Part shown: one piece after another, positions 7,067 to 15,821 of the stretch | How the letters are laid out: every line of letters starts with the position of its first letter | Numbering within the stretch: position 1 is the stretch's first letter | NCBI GenBank assembly: GCA_027315385.1 | Contig: DAHUYD010000128.1 | Location: 1 to 43,105 of the forward strand | Direction: 5' to 3' | Origin: Acidobacterium sp. | GTDB taxonomy: Bacteria > Acidobacteriota > Terriglobia > Terriglobales > Acidobacteriaceae | DNA length: 43,105 nucleotides | Program-made: the position numbers and the translations under genes | Notes under the pieces: model-generated | The model's input: only the letters and a program-made list of their open reading frames with translations | Databases searched by the model: none | What the model was told of the DNA's origin: nothing

Positions 7067-10000
7067 TTAGAATTTCACTTCGGCCCCGACATAAACGGTT
7101 CGGTTGCCGGGCTCCTGACCGAAGTAGCCGCCCGGTTCGACGAAGCCGGTGATGACGCCGAAGTTATTCCCGCCACATAGACCGCCGCTGGTGGGAACGG
7201 GACCGGGAGCGGCTCCGCTACCGGCGCAGGAGACATTTGGATTGCCAAAGTGGGGAGTATTGGTGAGCCCCATGGCGTCGCCCCGCACTTCGAGGGTGGC
7301 CCACTCCCTGAGATGGAAATCGCGCACCAAACTCAGATCCATGTCGAAATAGCCCGGACCGCGGAACTCGTCGCGATTGGTGTTTCCGAAGTGCGCGGTA
7401 GCTGCGCTGGTAATCAGCGGCTGGGCGAAGGAATTGGGAGAGAAATACGAGCATTTTGGATCGCCGACAGCGCAGGCAACGCCGACGCGCGGCGGTTTTC
7501 CATGGTCCCGCTTGAAGGGGGCAATGAGGTCGGCGGTTTGAGACGAGCCATTCGCGTTCAGAGAACTGCCGTTGCCCGTCACAGTGAAGGGCAGGCCACT
7601 CATGGCGCTAACAACGGGGTCGATGAGCCAGCCACCCAGAATGTGGCCGCCGATTCCCGTTCTCAACCACGGCTCTCCTTTCCCGAACGGCGATGCCACC
7701 ACGGCCGAAACTTCGAAATTGTTGGTGCGGTCGAAGAGGGATGGGCCATAATTCTTAAAGTAATCGGGCGCGTAGCTGATAAAGAACCCTCCAGGATTAA
7801 GCTCCTGATCGTCCGCATAGCTCATCGTTTTAGACCACGTATAGACCACGTTGAGATTTGAGCCGCCGGCAAACCCGTACTTCAACGAGGTCTGCAGCGC
7901 ATCATAGCGGCTGTCCTTAAAGGGAAGCAGTTCGCCGATGCCTCCCGTGTAGTTGGCGCCGTACTTCTGGCTGAGAACGCCGCCAGCGGTGCCCGTACCC
8001 GGCGCCGAAGGATTGGCGTTGATGCTGACTACCGGCCGGACGTCATAGGCGCCCACATAACCGATGTTGAAGGCGGCATTCCTGCCGATTTCCTCCTGGA
8101 CGGTGAAGTTATAGGAGTTGATATAGCCGCGGTCATACGGGTTGGGGACGGTGGTGGTGCTGGCGCTCGTCGGCAGCGCGATATGACCGGAACTTAAATC
8201 CGGCTGCTGGATCAGCACAATGCCGGTGGGAACGGAATACGTTCCGCTGCCGAGGCCAGTCCCGTTGAGGCCGGTGAGGCTGGCTGCGGGGACGTAATCG
8301 GCGGTATTCGGCGGCAGGTTGGTATCCAGGAGCAAGGACGGATAAGCGTTGAGCATGACGTGATATGGGTCGTACGGATCCGCGGTCAATCCATAGCCGG
8401 CGCGAATGACGGTATTCTGCCTGACGTTATAGGCAAACCCCACGCGTGGCAGGAACTGCCCGCTTCCCACACTGACCGCGTCGTTGCGCGGAACGCCGCC
8501 GTAGCCACCGATCGCGACGAGGCCCGTCTGCAGATTCAGCCAGCGAAGACCCTTACCGTTATCGGCATATCCGAAGGGGTAATATTCCCAGCGAAGGCCG
8601 TAGGTCAGCGTCATTTTTGGAGTCATCTGCCACTGATCCTGGAGGTACCACGCCCAACTCCCCCATCGCTCCGCATTGGGGTTGAATAGCTGCCTTGCCT
8701 TACCGGTTTCGCTGGGCAATCCCATCAGGAAGTCGGCCCATTCGTTGAACCAGGTGGGAGTAGTTCCCTGCTCAGACGTGGCGTCGCCATTGAACTGGAA
8801 CTGCCCTCGCGCATTCTGGAAGGTGCCTCCCTGCGCCTGGAAGTGATTGATGAGGGTGTGAGTCCACTCGAAGCCGCCTTTGAAGTTATGCCTTCCTCTG
8901 GTCCAGCCCAGATTGGCGTCGGTGACAAGCATATCGTCCAGGAACTGGAAGGGGTTGGCGACTTGCGCATTCCCGACGTTCAGGTCTCCAGGGGAAGTAA
9001 AGGTGAAGCCCGGCCAGCCGTAATAGTAGGACGGATTACCCGGAGCTCCCGCGTTGTTGGTTCCGGGAATATGCAGCTGGTCGATCCCTCGTGGCGAAGT
9101 AAGGTCGAAAGTCGATCCCAGGTTTTGCCGGGTGTAGCCGAAATTCCAGTCGAACAACAAGCTGGGCGTGAAGGTGTGCGTAACTCCCATACCGACGAGC
9201 TGAACCAGCCCCGGAGCATTGCCGAGCTGTCCTCCGTTGGTGGCGTCGCCGATCGCAGCCCCCAGCAGAGGCGGATCGTACACCAGCGTCTTAGAGAAGC
9301 TGTAGCGCCCCCATACCGCGGTGTTCTGACTCGGAACCCAGGTGACTTTGCTGTCGCTGTTGTTGCGGTTGAACAGGGCTGTGCCGCTTCCCGTCCAGTT
9401 GAGGAGGCCGTTGCTCGTCGCCTTTTCCTGCGCAAACAGCGGCTGCATCAACGCAATCATGGATGCCGCGGCGGGATCGATGCGATCAGAGCAGATTATG
9501 TTGGCGACGCCATTACAGGACACCTGTGTCTTGCCGGCTCCGGCGTTGGTGCCTGTGGCGGGGTCGTAGATAACCGGATTCCCGGGCAGGTTGGTGAAGT
9601 CTCCTTTGGCCATGGCGGCTGTGGGAAGAGTCCGCGTGTCCGGACCCGCTAACTGCCGCGTGGTGGTGCGGTCAAAGTCGAAAAAGAAGAAGAGCTTGTT
9701 CCTAAGAACGGGGCCGCCGACGGCGCCGCCGAATTCGTTCTGGTTGAAGCGGTTGATATGGGGAAAGATAGTTGGGTCGGTGTCAAAGTAGTTTCGGGCC
9801 TCGAAGTTATTGTCAGTATGGAATTCGTGGCCATCACCGTGGAAAGAGTTGGTGCCGGACTTGATCTCCACATTCACTTCGGCGCCGCCCGCCATGCCCT
9901 GCTCGGCAGTGAAGGAGTTTGTCACAACGTTCACGGTCCTGATCGCGTCTTCCGGCGGCACGTAGGCCACGTTGGCCGGGAGGTACGGATAGGCGTCCAG

Positions 10001-10654
10001 CACACCGTCGATTCGAGTGTCGATTGACTGATACGACTGACCATTGAAGTTGGTATTGATTGCCCTCTGCGGGTTGCCGGCGGTGGAGTTGGTCTCCGAG
10101 GTCAGCCCCGAGCCAGGGATCTCCCGCAGCAACGACTGGAAGTTGGCTCCCTCGGTTCCAAAGATAGGCAGATTCTCGATCTGCTGGGCGGTTATATTCG
10201 TCTGCACGACGGCAGTTTGCGTCTGCAGCAAAGGAGCGGCCGTGGTGACGGTAACGGTTTGCGATGTCTGTCCTACTTTGAGTGTGGCGTTCACCTGGGC
10301 GATTCCGTTCACCTGAACGGCCACATCAGGAGTTGCCTGGGTCTGGAACCCCTTCGCGGAGACCGTCACCATGTATGTGCCCGGTAAGAGCGCCGTAAAA
10401 CGGTAGATGCCCTCGGAATTCGTCGTTACAGTCTGCCTGATGCCGGTCTGGGGCTCCCGTGCGATGACCTGGGCGCCGGCGATCGCAGCGCCGCTGGGAT
10501 CGGTGACCGTGCCCGTGAGGGAACCATAAAGCAGCGCCTGCGCCCCCGCCGGCCCGCTGCCTGCAAGCATCAATACAGCGACGATGACAATTCCGAGCAG
10601 CCAGCCGCAGGCTGCTGCCGGGGTTGAATACTTCATGACTGGCCTCTCCGTCAT
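7067..10654 (-). CDS. Oar-like TonB-dependent outer-membrane receptor
   Basis: The ATG at 10654 follows GGGAGGAAGTCG and is preferred; an ATG 18 bases later is an alternative, and the frame extends upstream without support. The 1195-residue protein has a signal peptide (about 1-39), a carboxypeptidase-regulatory-like Ig domain (about 42-130; GTVTDPSGAAIAGAQV, YRFTALLPGTYMVTV), a plug domain (about 150-290; QQIENLPIFG) and a long beta-barrel ending in the terminal Phe typical of outer-membrane proteins. This layout defines the large Oar/SusC-like receptors that Acidobacteriota have in many copies. They import oligosaccharides or other large ligands using TonB/ExbBD energy. It diverges from a CE15 glucuronoyl esterase gene, so plant-wall-derived oligosaccharide is a reasonable ligand guess. 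A good sigma70-type promoter lies at 10790-10819. Confidence 0.9.
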   Translation of the reverse strand: MTERPVMKYSTPAAACGWLLGIVIVAVLMLAGSGPAGAQALLYGSLTGTVTDPSGAAIAGAQVIAREPQTGIRQTVTTNSEGIYRFTALLPGTYMVTVSAKGFQTQATPDVAVQVNGIAQVNATLKVGQTSQTVTVTTAAPLLQTQTAVVQTNITAQQIENLPIFGTEGANFQSLLREIPGSGLTSETNSTAGNPQRAINTNFNGQSYQSIDTRIDGVLDAYPYLPANVAYVPPEDAIRTVNVVTNSFTAEQGMAGGAEVNVEIKSGTNSFHGDGHEFHTDNNFEARNYFDTDPTIFPHINRFNQNEFGGAVGGPVLRNKLFFFFDFDRTTTRQLAGPDTRTLPTAAMAKGDFTNLPGNPVIYDPATGTNAGAGKTQVSCNGVANIICSDRIDPAAASMIALMQPLFAQEKATSNGLLNWTGSGTALFNRNNSDSKVTWVPSQNTAVWGRYSFSKTLVYDPPLLGAAIGDATNGGQLGNAPGLVQLVGMGVTHTFTPSLLFDWNFGYTRQNLGSTFDLTSPRGIDQLHIPGTNNAGAPGNPSYYYGWPGFTFTSPGDLNVGNAQVANPFQFLDDMLVTDANLGWTRGRHNFKGGFEWTHTLINHFQAQGGTFQNARGQFQFNGDATSEQGTTPTWFNEWADFLMGLPSETGKARQLFNPNAERWGSWAWYLQDQWQMTPKMTLTYGLRWEYYPFGYADNGKGLRWLNLQTGLVAIGGYGGVPRNDAVSVGSGQFLPRVGFAYNVRQNTVIRAGYGLTADPYDPYHVMLNAYPSLLLDTNLPPNTADYVPAASLTGLNGTGLGSGTYSVPTGIVLIQQPDLSSGHIALPTSASTTTVPNPYDRGYINSYNFTVQEEIGRNAAFNIGYVGAYDVRPVVSINANPSAPGTGTAGGVLSQKYGANYTGGIGELLPFKDSRYDALQTSLKYGFAGGSNLNVVYTWSKTMSYADDQELNPGGFFISYAPDYFKNYGPSLFDRTNNFEVSAVVASPFGKGEPWLRTGIGGHILGGWLIDPVVSAMSGLPFTVTGNGSSLNANGSSQTADLIAPFKRDHGKPPRVGVACAVGDPKCSYFSPNSFAQPLITSAATAHFGNTNRDEFRGPGYFDMDLSLVRDFHLREWATLEVRGDAMGLTNTPHFGNPNVSCAGSGAAPGPVPTSGGLCGGNNFGVITGFVEPGGYFGQEPGNRTVYVGAEVKF

Positions 10655-10789
10655 CGACTTCCTCCCAAAAGAAATCTGCGTCTGCCCGCAGCTCATGGCG
10701 GCGGGGCCAACACTCGTTTCCACAACTGAGAAACGGGATTCAGCGAGGCGTGTAGCGCAGGACGCACCCCGATTTAGTAGGCGGCCCGA

Positions 10790-10819
10790 ACTATAGGAGC
10801 ATAATGACTGGCTTGTCAA
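10790..10819 (-). promoter_or_regulatory. Sigma70-type promoter for the TonB-dependent receptor
   Basis: Read on the minus strand, TTGACA (10819-10814) and TATAGT (10795-10790) are separated by 18 bases. Transcription would begin near 10783, leaving a leader of about 130 bases before the ATG at 10654. Confidence 0.6.
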
Positions 10820-11036
10820 GCGCGCGAAGGGTTCACGGGGCCGAAGCCGCATGGATAAGACATTCAGGAAAGCGCGCTGGCCCGATTTGCCGAGGCGGCC
10901 ACATTCAACCAGGACCGCCGGGAGCAGCGTGTTTTTTGTTGAAAGCAAGGGAAAGACGATGCGGGGCTGCATGTGTGCGGATGCGGTGTCTGCCGCGGGT
11001 CCACCCATCCGCACTGTCAACCGTCGACCGACTCTC

Positions 11037-11051
11037 CCGGGAAATTCCCGG
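11037..11051. promoter_or_regulatory. Perfect 15-base palindrome, operator candidate
   Basis: CCGGGAA-A-TTCCCGG has two perfect 7-base arms around one central base. It lies between the divergent promoters, 80 bases upstream of the esterase-side -35 box. The GGAA/TTCC halves recur in the spacer of that promoter, which fits a regulator binding both. The regulator is unknown. Confidence 0.45.
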
Positions 11052-11132
11052 CATGGCGTAGACAATCAGCACCGAGCCGCAGGCTCCAGCCATGCTCTGC
11101 ATGAACAACATGCAAAACATTCTGGTTTCCTA

Positions 11133-11162
11133 TTGACACACGGAATTCCCCGGGGATATTGT
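11133..11162 (+). promoter_or_regulatory. Promoter candidate for the CE15 gene with palindromic spacer
   Basis: TTGACA at 11133-11138 is followed after 18 bases by TATTGT (11157-11162). The spacer contains GGAATTCC and CCCCGGGG, both palindromic, where a repressor could bind. The -10 is imperfect, and the leader to the ATG at 11636 would be about 470 bases. Confidence 0.4.
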
Positions 11163-11635
11163 TTGTGACGCAAACTATACAGGCGTTCGGTCGTCAGTCC
11201 CCGATCGGGTACGCACAACGCACAGACTTTCGATTCCGGTTCTCGCTCCAGCTTGCCGTCAACGTTCCGAGAGCTTTTGCGGAATCCGACTTGCAGCGAC
11301 TTAACCCCTCTGCACTCCTGCTTCCGGCGACGGTATGCCAGTAACCTGCGAAACGTTAACACAAGGCTCCGGACCTGTTCCGGCGTCCAACTCCAGAGCA
11401 GTAATCGCACTTGACTAAGACTTGCATCTCCCCCGCACTGAACTAGCCCTCAGTGCAGAGCCTGCCAGCTTCCCCGCTGACGGGCCAACAAGTGAGGTCA
11501 CCATGAAATCGAGCTGTTCCCGTGGATCGTGCCAGCTTTTCGGCCGTTCGCCAGCCGTTCCCTTCAGCGCCCAGGGCGCAACAACAATTCCAGTCCTCGG
11601 AATCCAAATCAATACCGACGACAAGGAGGAGCAGC

Positions 11636-14215
11636 ATGCGTAAATCTCTAAAGAAGTTGCACCTCGCACGAACATCCTTTGGGCTGGCCGCGACGTTGTT
11701 GCTGTGCGCAGCTACGACACCAGCGCAGGATCGTCTGCCAGGTTCGCCGGATGGGCAACCCCCGCTGGTCTACCCCCAGGAGAATACGGGTCTGGGCCAA
11801 TACCCGGCTCCGGTCTTTCCGTCCTTCGCGCAACTCCCCATCGTTCGGCAACTGCCGGACCCGTTTGCGTTCCCCGATGGGGTACGCGACACCGGGTGGT
11901 CAGCACAGGAGCACCACCGCCAGGATTACATGGCTGCCCTTGCTCAATACGGGCAGGGTCCAAAGCCCGCATGTACGGGAACCTCGGCAGATAACGTTCT
12001 CGGCACTTCCTATCGATGCTCCGAGACGGCGTCCTTTGCCTTTAATCCGGGCAGCACGACGAGTGGCACCTTGACGATCAACGTGACGGTGGTCGGGCCA
12101 AACGGGCCGAACAAGCTAACGACGACGGTGCCAATTGTGCTTCCAACCCCGTCCGCAACGTGTGTGAAACCAGCTGCTGGGTGGCCATACGTGATCGGTA
12201 TGACAGGACCGACCGGAAGCTGGCCGGAATCGGCGTTCGACGCATCGGCAACATTACCGAGTGGCGTTACCGTACCGGCAGCCGGCTGTGCCGCGCAGGT
12301 CAGTTTCGGAACGTTTTTCGGCTTTGCCGGCGCGCTCGATGCCTTCGCATCCTATACGTTCGGTCAATTGGCCGCTCATAACAACGATGGGTTCTTTAAG
12401 CTCTATCCCACGCTGTGCGCGGGAATAACCACTGGCGCAGCCGGCTCAGGCGCGTGCGACGCTGCCAATGGCTTTCCCAACGGGAGTAACTCGACAGAAT
12501 ATGCCGCATGGTCCTATGGAATCAGCCGTGTTATTGACGGCATAGAAATGGTTGCAGCGCAGGCCAACACTCCGCTCCCGCTCGATACCACACACTCGGC
12601 GACAACCGGATGCTCCTACGCCGGGAAGATGGCACTGATGGGCGGCGCACTTGACGAGCGCGTAGCTCTTGTTATTTCCCAGGAGAATGGCGGTGGCGGC
12701 GCACCATCGTGGCGCATTTCGCATGAGATCGAGACGCAGGGCAGCGTCGAAGACATCAACGACACTGATTACGATTGGTGGAATTCATCGCTGCAACAGT
12801 TTTCCGGCGACAACGTATACAAACTGCCGTTCGATAATTTCGAGTTGATGGCCCTGGTTGCGCCGCGAGCTTTGCTGCAAACAGGCGACAGCGATTATTA
12901 CTGGCTGGGAGACCGGTCCGCCACCTTCGATTCCCTGGCGACCGAGGAAATCTACAAGAACTATGGCATAGGCGACCGGTTTGCCTACTATATCGACACC
13001 AATCACTTCCACTGCGTAGTGCCGCCGTACCAGCAGAACGCGACGCAGCCCATGATCAACAGATTCCTGTTTGGTGCGGATGTCTCTACCCGGGGAATCG
13101 ATACCTCGTGGCAGGAGGCCGACGCTCTCTCACGCGGCGCTCAGCCGACCATCGATCGCCACATGTGGACCCGGTGGTGGGAGACGCGCGACCCGGAATT
13201 TCCGGGGTGGGACGCGCACCAGCCAGCAATGCGGGGGCGAGAGGCGCGCCAGCCGGCATTTCCGGCCGGCGATGTCTGGAACGAAGGCGGAGACGTAATG
13301 CTGCCATTGAACCAGACGTCCGGGCCATGGAACCGGTCGCTAACCATCAAGACCGGAGATACCATTACCTCGCAGTATCAATTGTCAATACCCGGCGCGC
13401 ACGTGGCTGCGACAGTGACGGTGCCAACCTCGTATACGGAGATCGACGTCGCGTGCAGAGACGGGAGCTCCTATACTTTCGCGGTTCCGCCGCCTGTTCC
13501 TTCTAAAGGCGCCGCGGCCAACACCCAGACGTTTACGATCGCGGCCAACAACGGCTCTCTGTTCCCGTCGGCGGTGGCATCGACGACCAACCCTGGCTGC
13601 GATGACGGCAAGCCGGGCAGGGTGACAGGAAGCTACTTCTTCGCCCTCGGGCTGCCAAGCCCCGGCGCCGGCAACCCAGGACTAACGGGTTTCTCGACGA
13701 CCGATGGCGTGCAGGAAGCTGCCACCACAGACCCGCTCAACGTATCGTTCAACATCGGCGACAGCAACACGGCCCAGGCCGACTGGTCGCCGATGACCAC
13801 CATCAACCGTCAGAACCCGTACTCCTGCACTCCGCCCGGGTGCCCGCTGACGCCAATCATCACCTGGGGGGCGCCTCCACCCATAACCGCGGGTACCCCG
13901 CTGACCTCCGACCAGCTGAATGCAACGGCGTCGGCCAGGGAGATTTCAGGCCTGGCGGCGGTGGCTCCAGGAAGCACGGGTTTGTTGACGAATGTGCCGG
14001 TTCCAGGCACATGGGTATACTGGCCGCCAGCAGGTACGGTGCTGCCCCCCGGCAGTTACATCCTGCGGGCGACTTTCACGCCAACGGATATCTACACAGC
14101 ACAGACATCCGCCACAGGCGCCTACCAGACATACACAGCCGCGACCGCCGCGGTGCCGCTCATCGTTAGATCGCGGCACCACGACGGCCCACCGCCACCG
14201 GGAGACGATCACTAA
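11636..14215 (+). CDS. CE15 glucuronoyl methylesterase-like enzyme with C-terminal Ig-like domain
   Basis: The ATG at 11636 has an AAGGAGGAG ribosome-binding site; the frame upstream of it is unsupported. The 859-residue protein has a signal peptide (about 1-30). Its alpha/beta-hydrolase core matches carbohydrate esterase family 15: GCSYAGK (325-331) with nucleophile Ser327, SQENGGGG...WR with Glu350 as acid, and HFHC with His459. Family members cleave the ester between glucuronoxylan 4-O-methyl-glucuronate and lignin alcohols. The tail from about 565 adds further beta-rich sequence, including an Ig/MBG-like repeat (IITWGAPPPITAGTPL...FTPTD). The core has extra insertions compared with short fungal enzymes, as is common in bacterial ones. 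A proline-rich HHDGPPPPGDDH ends the protein. Confidence 0.8.
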   Translation: MRKSLKKLHLARTSFGLAATLLLCAATTPAQDRLPGSPDGQPPLVYPQENTGLGQYPAPVFPSFAQLPIVRQLPDPFAFPDGVRDTGWSAQEHHRQDYMAALAQYGQGPKPACTGTSADNVLGTSYRCSETASFAFNPGSTTSGTLTINVTVVGPNGPNKLTTTVPIVLPTPSATCVKPAAGWPYVIGMTGPTGSWPESAFDASATLPSGVTVPAAGCAAQVSFGTFFGFAGALDAFASYTFGQLAAHNNDGFFKLYPTLCAGITTGAAGSGACDAANGFPNGSNSTEYAAWSYGISRVIDGIEMVAAQANTPLPLDTTHSATTGCSYAGKMALMGGALDERVALVISQENGGGGAPSWRISHEIETQGSVEDINDTDYDWWNSSLQQFSGDNVYKLPFDNFELMALVAPRALLQTGDSDYYWLGDRSATFDSLATEEIYKNYGIGDRFAYYIDTNHFHCVVPPYQQNATQPMINRFLFGADVSTRGIDTSWQEADALSRGAQPTIDRHMWTRWWETRDPEFPGWDAHQPAMRGREARQPAFPAGDVWNEGGDVMLPLNQTSGPWNRSLTIKTGDTITSQYQLSIPGAHVAATVTVPTSYTEIDVACRDGSSYTFAVPPPVPSKGAAANTQTFTIAANNGSLFPSAVASTTNPGCDDGKPGRVTGSYFFALGLPSPGAGNPGLTGFSTTDGVQEAATTDPLNVSFNIGDSNTAQADWSPMTTINRQNPYSCTPPGCPLTPIITWGAPPPITAGTPLTSDQLNATASAREISGLAAVAPGSTGLLTNVPVPGTWVYWPPAGTVLPPGSYILRATFTPTDIYTAQTSATGAYQTYTAATAAVPLIVRSRHHDGPPPPGDDH

Positions 14216-14250
14216 CGACGGTTGATTCTGACACGGGACGAACAAGCGTG

Positions 14251-14286
14251 GGCGAAGGTCTAATTGTGGAGGGCACGACCTTCGCC
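14251..14286 (+). terminator. Stem-loop terminator after the CE15 gene
   Basis: GGCGAAGGTC and GACCTTCGCC pair perfectly over 10 bases around a 16-base loop, 35 bases after the esterase stop codon, and are followed by TTT. The T-run is short, so efficiency is uncertain. Confidence 0.6.
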
Positions 14287-14375
14287 TTTCGCCATCGCCT
14301 TCTCCCGCTGAGGAACGGGGCGAGCTTCGGCTTACCCCGTTTCCCAGGCAGCATCATGGTGGTTCGCGGTGAGAT

Positions 14376-15791
14376 ATGGCGGGGGAATGGGATATTTACA
14401 TGAGAAGTTACATGAGACTTTCCGCCGCTCTGCTCTCGCTCGTAGTTGTAGCCGGTGGTTTCTGCGTTTACACAAGAGGCCGCGCGGAGGCGGCAGTCCG
14501 GCCGCAGGAGCCGCGGAAATATACCGCGGCGTCTCAGCAGCCGGCGGGCAACAGCGGCGCCTCGGCAGCGTGGGCGGATGCCTTTTATGGTCCCAACTTC
14601 GATTCACTGGCCTGGGGTCTCTTTCTGGAAGCGATGCGGCCTGCCACCGGTCACTTAACCGTTGAGGCGTGGCCGGAGGAGTGTCAGCTCAATCCCCATG
14701 CGATTGGATGCCCCAGCGCGGCGATCATGGGGGCGACCGCGAGAGCCGGAGGCTACGGCGAGGGGCGGCGCGTGCTGCACGCAAGCCCCGTGGCCGGGAA
14801 AATGGCAGGCAGCGACTGCAGCGCAATGAGAAGAACACCGGTGGGCGGATACCGGCCACCTTCCAATTTGACGCGGAGCGCCATGTTCTGCGAAGAGGTT
14901 CATGTTAGCCCGCCGGAAGCGGCCTTTCTGAAGAGGAGCGGCCTGACCACGCTCACCGGGCAGCAGGCTTACGGTCATGCGCACGGCATGGCAATCAACT
15001 TTCCTGGGACGGGCATGAACGATCTTCGCAGCGATCTCGACTCCGTGGAAGTGAAGCTGGACTGGGTGCCGGCGAGTTCCTTCAGCAGCCCAAGCTTTGC
15101 ATGTCCGGATCCGACCAACCACCTGTATACCGAGACGATTAACGGCACGTGTTATGCGCTGGCAGGCATCCACATTACTTCCAAGTCGATGGTCCGTTGG
15201 CTGTGGGCGACGTTTGAGCCTAACAGCAGCATCACGAATCCCAATCGCTGCGACCCCAGGCTCTATGGCGCATGTCTCGATCCATGGGGCACAACATCGA
15301 GCCAACCCTACGGCAAGGGGCAGGCGGCACAGCAGAGCGAGGCGTTGCACCAGGCAGTAGCCGCGGCACACCTGAATCCGGCGTTTAACAATTACTTCCT
15401 CACCGGGGTGCAGACCGAATTCGTATCCGGAGGGAAGCCGACATTGCTCGGTAATTCCTTTGTAGAGTTCAATCAGGGAGTACCGCCGGGCCAATCATCG
15501 TGTATCACCTGCCACCAGTACGCCGCTTACGACGGCAAGCAACCTGCGCCAGGGTCAGCCGAAGACAACTTCGGAAGGCCGCCGCGCGGTTGGCCTTACA
15601 TTGGGTACGCATGCAACCAAAACCAGAACGACAATTGCACTCCGGTGGTGCCGAATTCCTCGACGCAGGACTTTTCCTGGATGCTGGGCCTGATGCCGTA
15701 TAGCGGTGCAGGCGCCGACTCGCGCGCGGATAGATTGCAGTCGATGCAGAAGAATGCGTTGCTGCCTGTGATTCACTCATTGAAGCCCTGA
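14376..15791 (+). CDS. Secreted protein with a single c-type heme motif
   Basis: The protein is up to 471 residues; ATG codons at 14400 and 14412 are alternative starts that shorten the N-terminus before the signal peptide (about 13-38, ending AEA). A single heme-attachment motif CITCH lies at 376-380 near the C-terminus, and a possible distal Met is in WMLGLMP near 432-438. The long N-terminal part (about 70-360) is rich in paired cysteines and has no fold I recognise. It contains HAHGMAINFPGTGMND and W-L-W-A-T-F. It is likely a periplasmic or exported monoheme protein. Since it follows the glucuronoyl esterase, a role in redox chemistry of lignin-linked sugars is conceivable but unproven. 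A terminator-like stem separates the two genes. Confidence 0.65.
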   Translation: MAGEWDIYMRSYMRLSAALLSLVVVAGGFCVYTRGRAEAAVRPQEPRKYTAASQQPAGNSGASAAWADAFYGPNFDSLAWGLFLEAMRPATGHLTVEAWPEECQLNPHAIGCPSAAIMGATARAGGYGEGRRVLHASPVAGKMAGSDCSAMRRTPVGGYRPPSNLTRSAMFCEEVHVSPPEAAFLKRSGLTTLTGQQAYGHAHGMAINFPGTGMNDLRSDLDSVEVKLDWVPASSFSSPSFACPDPTNHLYTETINGTCYALAGIHITSKSMVRWLWATFEPNSSITNPNRCDPRLYGACLDPWGTTSSQPYGKGQAAQQSEALHQAVAAAHLNPAFNNYFLTGVQTEFVSGGKPTLLGNSFVEFNQGVPPGQSSCITCHQYAAYDGKQPAPGSAEDNFGRPPRGWPYIGYACNQNQNDNCTPVVPNSSTQDFSWMLGLMPYSGAGADSRADRLQSMQKNALLPVIHSLKP

Positions 15792-15821
15792 AGTGCCGCC
15801 CCGCCGATTGCAAAGCAACCG

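Larger units (their letters stand above)
10655..11635. other. Divergent regulatory region between the TonB receptor and CE15 genes
   Basis: Nearly 1 kb separates the two starts. Frames of 60-115 codons occur on both strands but have no recognisable content, and I do not call them genes. The region holds outward promoter candidates on each side, a 15-base palindrome at 11037-11051 and a palindrome-rich promoter spacer near 11143. A leader of about 470 bases before the esterase gene leaves room for further control that I cannot identify. Confidence 0.55.

Noticed and set aside
11066-11410. Minus-strand frame of 114 codons in the divergent control region
   Set aside because: Arg/Cys-rich composition without periodicity, no family resemblance, and it crosses the promoter candidate at 11133-11162.
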